Below, piece by piece: positions 57,692 to 64,000 of a stretch of 64,000 bases of DNA (positions are counted from its first letter, which is position 1; each line of letters starts with the position of its first letter). The DNA comes from Tethya wilhelma. Lineage: Eukaryota > Porifera > Demospongiae > Tethyida > Tethyidae. Location of the stretch: positions 2,757,605 through 2,821,604 of the forward strand of contig CAXIPT010000009.1 in NCBI GenBank assembly GCA_964030475.1. Direction: 5' to 3'. The translations under genes and the position numbers were made by a program. Under the pieces are notes generated by a model. The model made no database searches and was not told where the DNA came from. It worked only from the letters and a program-made list of their open reading frames with translations.

Positions 57692-58248
57692 AAAAAAAAA
57701 TGAAGTAGTCATGTGCCCGAAATTGAGACATGCCTTGTTCCAATACTTTTTACAGCACTGCCCATTCCTACACTGCTAATTTTTTAAAATTTTTGCTACT
57801 TGTTCATTAACTTTTTTCAACACTACAGTGCATGTGAAGACTGCCATTAGAGACTAGTTAGTCCCTACAAAAAGCTTGAGTAGCATGCAGCATAGCTACA
57901 TGCATTGTAATGCTAGAATAACTAATGCGCATGCGTGTTCAATAACACGTGGATAAATAATGAATGACCTTTGAACTCTACCTGCAGGAAGATTGCTACG
58001 TTGAAATACATGAATTTATATGCTAAGTTTCAAAGCTTTCTAGTTTTTGTTTTGGCTTATTTATGATGAAAACGAGTATCAAGGAACGCAGTTCCCTTGA
58101 AAAGGACTTACCTAGTGCTGTCAAAGTTGGCTCCACACTTTCTGGTTCTTTGGAAACCGTGTTCAAGTAAGTCAGTCAGTACGTACGTACGTACGTACGT
58201 ACGTAAGTACGTTAGGAGAACAAAAATGGCACTATTGTGGCTTCCCAC

Positions 58249-58448
58249 TAGCGCTCTCTACGAGTGCCCAGTGAAGTTTCTGTGAGCTTCAGCCCTTGCA
58301 TGCAGTTGGTAATCTGTTGGGGAGAGCCTTTGAGCAAGTTTGAGGGCTTAATTTTGTTTTGCTAGATTTTTATGGTGAAAAACATTTTGTATTGGGTCTA
58401 TGAGACATGTGGCCCATTCCTACTATACGTACTACCGTACGTATGATA
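58249..58448 (+). repeat. Dispersed repeat, copy 2
   Basis: Diverged copy of 13636-13835 with the same ends. Confidence 0.6.
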
Positions 58449-58608
58449 GACTACGTGTACGTTACGTAGTCTATATAATCTATGGTTCAAGAACCAGTCT
58501 CATCATATGAAAAGGTTTGGAAACCTTGTTACATGTAACATGATAAATGTGTAACCCTTGCATGAGAACAGAGCAAGATGTCAACCAGTCCATTCTCCAG
58601 CCACTTCT

Positions 58609-58652
58609 TAGTCTCGCTAGCCAGACTGCGGAGAGTCTGGCTAGCGAGACTA
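58609..58652. repeat. Perfect 19-bp inverted repeat (hairpin)
   Basis: Arms TAGTCTCGCTAGCCAGACT and its exact complement separated by GCGGAG; probably a minimal MITE. The outer TAGTCTCG also begins the element at 40318. Confidence 0.8.
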
Positions 58653-59489
58653 GCCACTTCTCTGAATGATGAGTATGAGTCTGATCATAGTGATGCGCGA
58701 TGGAGAGCTTATTAATGAGAAAGACTGAGCCCTGCCCCGCTAAAGCCTCCTCTTCTCAGCAGAAACGTTAACCTAACAGAAACTGAATCGCCTTTTCAAC
58801 TGAGCAAACCAATTAGTGACCACTACAAAAGGGGTACTGAGTAATGCTGAACCGTTGTGACGGTCTGCCAGCCAAGAAACTGGGTTATCAAGTTAAAGTA
58901 AGTTATATCCAATTAGCTGGCTAGCACTCGGCTACCAGTCACTCAATGTCTCTGCCATAATCTATCAGTAGTGATTTCCGAATTTGATCGACACATGCAG
59001 GGCACTGAAGGGTCAGTGGATAAAGAGAACACTTTTTCGAAAAGGCACGCAGAAACCATTACATCAAAGACAGGCTCTGCCAAAGAAGAAAGTTAAAATT
59101 AGCCAATGGCAAAATTTCCAAACTGAGTTTGCTGCTACTGATGGTAAGGTGTGACTTCACAGTTGCAATTGGCTAATGTATAATTTGTCTGAATGTCAAT
59201 TATGCAGAAGAGATAGACTTCACAATTAATTTCTAAAACAACTACCAGAGAGAAATGTTTAACAAGTAGAGACGTCAGAAAACAGGATGGAAGGATATTC
59301 AGTCAATGCAAAAGAAGGTATACTTCCAGTATAGTGTAGTAACTCCTATTGCATTAATTGCCATAGTCATGGCGTTATCATGATCGGCTATATCGTTATA
59401 CCATGCACAGGAGTCATTATAATGCATGCATGAGTATTATATATTTAACCCTTGGTGCGCATGCGCGGCAAGGGTTACGGTAGTCGTTT

Positions 59490-59492
<3 letters not shown>

Positions 59493-59544
<52 letters not shown>

Positions 59545-59581
59545 GGGAGGGTGTGTAAGTGAGTGAGTGTGTGTGTGTGTG
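59493..59581. repeat. (TG)n microsatellite
   Basis: TG tract with a GAGGGGGAGGG interruption; preceded by GGTTACGGTAGTCGTTTTGT shared with the MITE at 16586-16867. Confidence 0.9.
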
Positions 59582-60590
59582 TAGCGCAATTTGTTTCATT
59601 TGTTTTTAAACAAATTGAGGAGAACTAACAACAACCGTGCATCGTTCATCGCAAACCTTATATCATTACACAATCCAGCCTGTAGAATTAATATCGTGTA
59701 ATGTAGAATTAATCGCCACTGATATAGGTACTACCCTTGACTTGATTATTGCCATGAATATGGCCATAATCCTTTGATAATCTATGTAGGGGGTGATTCG
59801 TCCTTAATCATACTTTGATGGTTTTTCTCAAAGGACTGTGTATACACTATCCTAGTAGTACTTCTAGTCTTTTTCTCGGAACTTATGGTTATGTTTTCTC
59901 CACCTGTTGCTTAAGATTATACAGTACCCTTATCCTTTTTCTCAGAATTTATCTTTATTCTGCAACTGCTGTTCTAAACATTAGCACTATCCTGTTCGTT
60001 TAGGCTTTTCTGAGATATATTTTAGCTTACAGTGTTTTTCTGAGACCTATACTGTGTACAGTGTTTTGAGTGTTTTGCACAGCATATCTTATGTAGACAT
60101 GAGCTAAGGTTACGTACATTACTATGACTTGTACATGTGAACATGTTTTTCTAACATCACCATGGTAACGGCTATAGAATTAGGGAGTTATAGGGCTGAA
60201 TATGAGATCATCTTAAGTTATGCATGTATGTGTTTTGCACGAGTTGGGAGTGAATTTGAAGAGGCCTACAAGAGAAATTGTTTGGTGCCTCTTCATTCTG
60301 GGAAGTAACTTGAGAACGGCATGTTTACTGCTATCAATGTAAATACTTTATAGAGGTGCTGCTTGATGTTTTGTAAATTTGTGTGTGTGTACACATGTGA
60401 ATTTGCAGACAGACAAGCAGGCGTATATGTGTACGCATACATGTATGACATGAATGTTGGCATGGATATATATATGCACTCACATGTAATATGCATGTAC
60501 ATGTAGACGTTTCTACGAGACTACGGTAATACGTTCTCTGTAAACTGGTTTTACACTTGTACACAGCATTATTATTTTTGTTCAAATTAG

Positions 60591-60851
60591 GTTCTTCGGA
60601 GCAAATCACCAACATTTTCCCGAACTTTGGCTCTATTCTCGGTGGAGATACGATATTCGTTCAAGGCTGTTTCACGCCGGGCACTCACAGTGACATAAAA
60701 TGTCGATTTGGCAACATTGAAGTTCCCGCCGTCGATGTGAGCATGATTGAGGTTGTTTGTATCACTCCTCGGTTCTCGCGGACGGGGAAAGTGCCGTTTA
60801 GTGTGACTGTGAGTGGAGAAGCGAGAGGAACCCCGTCTGATTTCACCGTCT
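60591..60851 (+). CDS. Lone IPT/TIG-domain exon
   Basis: Exon with acceptor CAAATTAG and donor GTAAGT, phase 1-1, about 87 codons. The sequence follows the IPT/TIG pattern: ITNIFPNFGSILGGDTIFV, then CRFGNIEVPA, VVCITPRF, GKVPFSVTV. IPT domains are Ig-like folds in surface receptors (plexin/Met type) and some transcription factors; the 1-1 exon phase suggests an extracellular multidomain protein. The contig ends 11 bases later, so the rest of the gene is not visible. Confidence 0.72.
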
Positions 60852-60862
60852 GTAAGTTTTGA

Positions 60863-60863
60863 N
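60863..60863. other. Assembly gap (single N)
   Basis: Directly after the IPT exon; sequence to the right is the 3' flank of a GBP-Hint gene. Confidence 0.8.
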
Positions 60864-61303
60864 AATCAACCTGCATGGTGTTTCTCTGACAAATTCTTTC
60901 AAAATGTCATAATTATTATGATATGAATGGGATATAGGTACACACCAGTTCCACTACAGTCACCTATATTATAACACATGTACAAAACTGCATGTAGCAA
61001 AATTTTGATTCAGTTCAACTTATTTCACAATCTCGATCTGAGTCATAATTATGAGGAATAACCACAAAAATCCGAAATAGAAATGGGAATTATATATATA
61101 TACAACAATAGTAAAATTAATGACGAATATTTATTATCGCATGGTTGCTACGTATGACTACAAAAAATCATTACAAAATAAATTAAAATCAGAAACAATA
61201 AAGTTACAATAGCTCACAAGGGAGGATCAAAAACGTTACGATGCATTTTAGTACACAGAGAATTAGGCAAAAAAAATTAGGCAAATAAATGTACAAGAAA
61301 AAT

Positions 61304-63260
61304 TTACTGTTCCTTCGTTAGTCCCATGTCAGAAAAAGCATCTTCAGCCCAGCTGCCAAGGACGGTTGTGAGCTCACGTTTTGCTGATGTGAGTGCCGAC
61401 TTTAAACTCTCCCTCTCCTCCTCTGTGAGTTTCTTCATTCCGTCATGAACCCTCTTCTTTGTCAGCACAGGATAGTTGGCAGCAACAATGTACCCATTAG
61501 CGTGATAGGACCGAGGCCCGTCAAGATGAAGACCATAGATCTTGGTCGGTTCAGTGAGGGTAGTGAAATTGAATCGACACACTTTGACTGGTTCATACAA
61601 CAGTGGATCAGTCTGGGCAACACGAAAGACAATGTCCCCAACTTGGAGGAGTTTGAAATCCACGTCAGGGTTCTCTTCTTTGGCTGTGTCTGGATCGAGA
61701 CATTTCCAGCCCTCAGTTGTCCAGAAGGGATGATGGAGAGCGGCAAAGGGTGCATCGTCATTGAAGCCAAAGATCCTGTCTTGAGGTTTGAGAGTGTGAT
61801 CAACATACTCGGCAGTGATGGTACTCATTTCTCCACCCATTGCAAGTATCTTCACTCCCTCTGTCTGCTTCTCAATGGCTATCTCCTTTCCATTGCTTAG
61901 TTTCACCATAGTACCAGCAGTAAAGCATCCTCCAGGAGGAGCTGTAAGTAAAATGAGTGATTTTGTAAACATTTTTGTACTGACATTAGATTTATAATTA
62001 TAGTCACTTACGCAAATTTTGGATGGCTTCAGTCATAGCTGCTATTGAAGTGTTCATTGCCTGTATGCTTGCACTGTTCTGTTTGGACATCACTTCCATT
62101 TGTTTCAGCATCAGTTCGTATTGTTTCTCCATTTCTTTCTTGTTCTCTTTGGTGATCTCGGCCATCTCCTTCATTTGAGCTTTCATGAAATCTTCGGACT
62201 TTTGTCTTTCAGCTTCAATTCGTTTCTCCTGTTGGTCACGAATCTTTTCCATTTCTTTTTGGTGAGCCTCTTCCATTGCTTGCATCTTCTGTTGTGCCAT
62301 TTTAGTATCATTTTTCATTTGCTCTGTCATTTTCTTCAGCTCTTCATCTCTTTTAGCAGATTTTGCCTTTTCTTCTTCCAATTTTCGAAGTACTTCAAAT
62401 TTCTCTTTCTTAAATCCCTGAAGACGCTTGTAACTCTCTTCTTGGGATTTTATGAAAGTTCTCTTCTCTTCGTAAACCTCCCATTTAGCTGGACCAATAG
62501 CACACTTGTTGTACTTTTCAAGAAGTGTTTGCAGATCTGCTGAAAGATCTTCGAAGGTATACTTGACATCTTCCTGCTTGATTTTCATTTCGATTTCTTT
62601 GTAGAGCTGATTGAACAAATCTTGACACTGTGAACGAGACATCTGGTGATTGCTCTTTGCAAACTTGAGCAGAATTCCACCAGACACAACTTTCTTTGAG
62701 ATTTGCTGACTTTCACCTTGGATAGGAAGACTCATACTTTCATTTTCCTCAAACACAGCTGTAGAGTGCTCAAGCTCAGTGATAAGACTATCCAAAGTTA
62801 GTCCAGTGCTAGTAGTAGGAGTGGCTTGAGAAGGTACACCCAAAAAGTGGCCAACTTGCTTCATGAGTGCTTGTGTTTTGCTGAATAGAATTAAACGGTG
62901 CAGTCCAAACAGAGTTTTCGAATCTGACCCATCTTGTGAGTCCTCCTCTATTGGAAGGCCGACTTCAGCAATCTTTTTCTTCATTTCGTCTTCGTACTCT
63001 TGAACCAGTTCCTCTAGAACCTTTCTGCATCTTGCTTCAACGGCTGCCTGCCACGTGTCATTGATGCAAGGAATGGAATTCGGATCGTTAACAGCTTGAA
63101 CATACTGCTCTGTCATAGCAGCAAGCAGAGGACCATCCACTACTTTCCCTTCGGTAAATCCATTCTTGGCTTGTAAGTTTTGTAGAACATACTGGACCAC
63201 ATCCTCCACTTGTTCGTTGAACCGAGGCTCCAAGCTTGACTGCTTTGTGACTATGTCCTG
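61304..63260 (-). CDS. GBP-like/Hint protein, first subfamily, 5' end missing (GBP-M5)
   Basis: Exons 62012..63260 (cut by the gap) and 61304..61941 on minus. It has the helical middle domain (YVQAVNDPNSIPCI), a coiled coil and, through a phase-1 intron, a Hint domain beginning PPPGGCFTAGTMVKLSNG and ending MGLTKEQ. It is closest to GBP-M1. From about 62580 to 63260 the two are almost identical at the DNA level, while the coiled-coil and Hint ends differ more. The G domain is not present: right of the N the frame belongs to a different subfamily, so the apparent 452-aa reading frame across 63261 is a chimera. Confidence 0.8.
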
Positions 63261-63261
63261 N
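63261..63261. other. Assembly gap (single N) creating a chimeric frame
   Basis: Joins a first-subfamily GBP exon to a second-subfamily GBP exon at non-homologous points while keeping a frame open. The join is an assembly event, not a gene fusion. Confidence 0.8.
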
Positions 63262-64000
63262 ACACCTTCTGTGTATGTGGCCTCCAGAACTCTCTGCCAG
63301 GTTGAGCCAATGACAGGAATACCACCAGGTGAGTTGAGAGCATCAACATAAAGTTGAAGCATATGAGCAAGTTCTAAATAAGTATAGGCAATATTAAGAG
63401 TTTACACAACATCAAGTAAAAATCCAGAAATAATTTAAGCTCCAAAACTCTAACATACGGAATCCACTGATAACGCTGCCACCCCTATAGGCCTTCTTAG
63501 GATAGCAATTGTCATAGATTCTCTTCTTCACATAAGCCAACTTTTGGAGGAACTTTGGACTGATATCTTCTTGGAAGAGAGGATTGTCAATGTTCTGCAT
63601 GACGACTGGATCAGTAGAGGGGGGAGGAAGGGTCTCGGCATCAAAGGAGTTGAAGAAACCCAAGAGACATCGATGGATCTCAGTTTGAGCTTCATCATCA
63701 GTGGCATCTGCTGCAAAAACCTGTCACGGTAATGCATTGTATAGCATAACAGAAAAGTATAATTTGCTGCCTGCCTATAATGTGATGCTGCATGCCTTAG
63801 CCTACTAATATATAGAGGGTATACTATTAATTTTAGTCTTGGCAATGATAATCATTGTCAGGTAAGAGTATATGCAAGATAAAGCTTTTAACTTTGAGAT
63901 GTACTTTTTGCAACAGATGGTCTTTGATGTGACAAGGCCGGTCATGTTTATCAGTGGGAATCAATGTGACATCCCGTAGTAACCACACAAACCTAGGGTT
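63262..64000 (-). CDS. GBP-like protein, second subfamily, fragment (GBP-M6)
   Basis: Exons 63905..64000 (runs off the window; includes the end of the G domain near the RD region), 63459..63720 (GFFNSFDAETLPPPSTDPVV) and 63262..63373 (LQLYVDALNSPGGIPVI, cut at the gap) on minus. The middle exon is 262 nt, identical in length to its counterparts in GBP-M2 and GBP-M4. Residue differences (for example NPLFQEDISPKFLQKL) show this is a further paralogue, not the missing half of GBP-M2. Whether it ends in Hint cannot be seen. Confidence 0.75.

Larger units (their letters stand above)
57692..60590. other. 2.9-kb repeat-rich region without genes
   Basis: Holds an inverted copy of the 180-bp dispersed repeat (57692-57875), an ACGT tandem (about 58178-58203), the second copy of the 13636-type repeat (58249-58448), a perfect 44-bp hairpin (58609-58652) and TG repeats (59493-59581). 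The sequence left of 60590 is probably intron of the IPT gene. Confidence 0.5.

Noticed and set aside
63262..64000. GBP-M6 as the missing 5' half of GBP-M2
   Set aside because: The two share homologous exons with different residues, so they are separate paralogues.
1..64000. tRNA or rRNA genes
   Set aside because: No A-box/B-box pairs with a cloverleaf or conserved rRNA segments were recognised by eye; a tRNAscan or covariance search would be needed to exclude them.

Overview
The window looks like draft-assembly sequence from an early-branching animal, most likely a demosponge resembling Amphimedon queenslandica. This is inferred from short GT-AG introns in AT-rich DNA, tandem families of Ig/IPT/EGF-type surface proteins, death-fold and GBP immune-type genes, Hint domains, many small inverted-repeat elements and long CA/TG microsatellites. 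It is a scaffold of about 13 contigs joined by single N positions (2418, 8659, 13408, 17458, 21886, 37649, 40039, 42127, 54109, 60863, 63261) plus one 12-N run (57680-57691). Several contigs are near-identical (allele-like) copies of each other or are placed out of order, so gene order across an N should not be trusted.

Layout. 1-7169 (+): two tandem paralogues of a large extracellular protein with coiled coil, Cys-rich block, two Ig domains, a GCC2/GCC3-like Cys repeat and beta-sandwich modules; almost every downstream exon is flanked by phase-1 introns. 7961-8516 (-): a small secreted, probably GPI-anchored protein. 8660-10797 (-): the 5' two-thirds of a peroxisomal sarcosine oxidase (PIPOX)-like gene. 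11166-12434 (-): a second small secreted Cys-rich protein. 13409-17457: mostly repeats, two low-confidence exon groups. 17459-23118: near-identical second copies of the two small-protein genes, plus the 3' exons of PIPOX.

27180-52714 and 61304-64000: a cluster of at least seven guanylate-binding-protein (GBP/dynamin-like) genes or fragments. One is on + (27180-30183); the rest are on -. There are two subfamilies, one with a 3-4 exon layout and one with about 10 exons. The main novelty is the C-terminus. Four members (30444-33292, 33727-36943, 46198-52714, 61304-63260) end in a Hedgehog/intein-type Hint domain (Vint-like). Two others (27180-30183, 43578-45819) end at the same phase-1 intron position in a short exon encoding a CaaX prenylation box (CSIM, CTVS). 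One GBP family thus appears to have two interchangeable terminal exons, one for prenylation and one for protein autoprocessing.

37650-39309 (-): an EGF-containing orphan protein. 53388-54519 (-): the two ends of a second PIPOX-like gene. 54728-55892 (+): a four-exon, 254-aa protein with a CARD/death-fold-like N-terminus, a Pro/Gln-rich linker and a C-terminal transmembrane tail, an architecture like MAVS. 56146-57240: a minisatellite invaded by a MITE. 60591-60851 (+): a lone IPT/TIG exon.

Biologically, the second half reads as a cell-autonomous defence neighbourhood (GBPs plus a death-fold tail-anchored adaptor candidate) and the first half as a cell-surface and metabolic neighbourhood. Functions are inferred from domains only.
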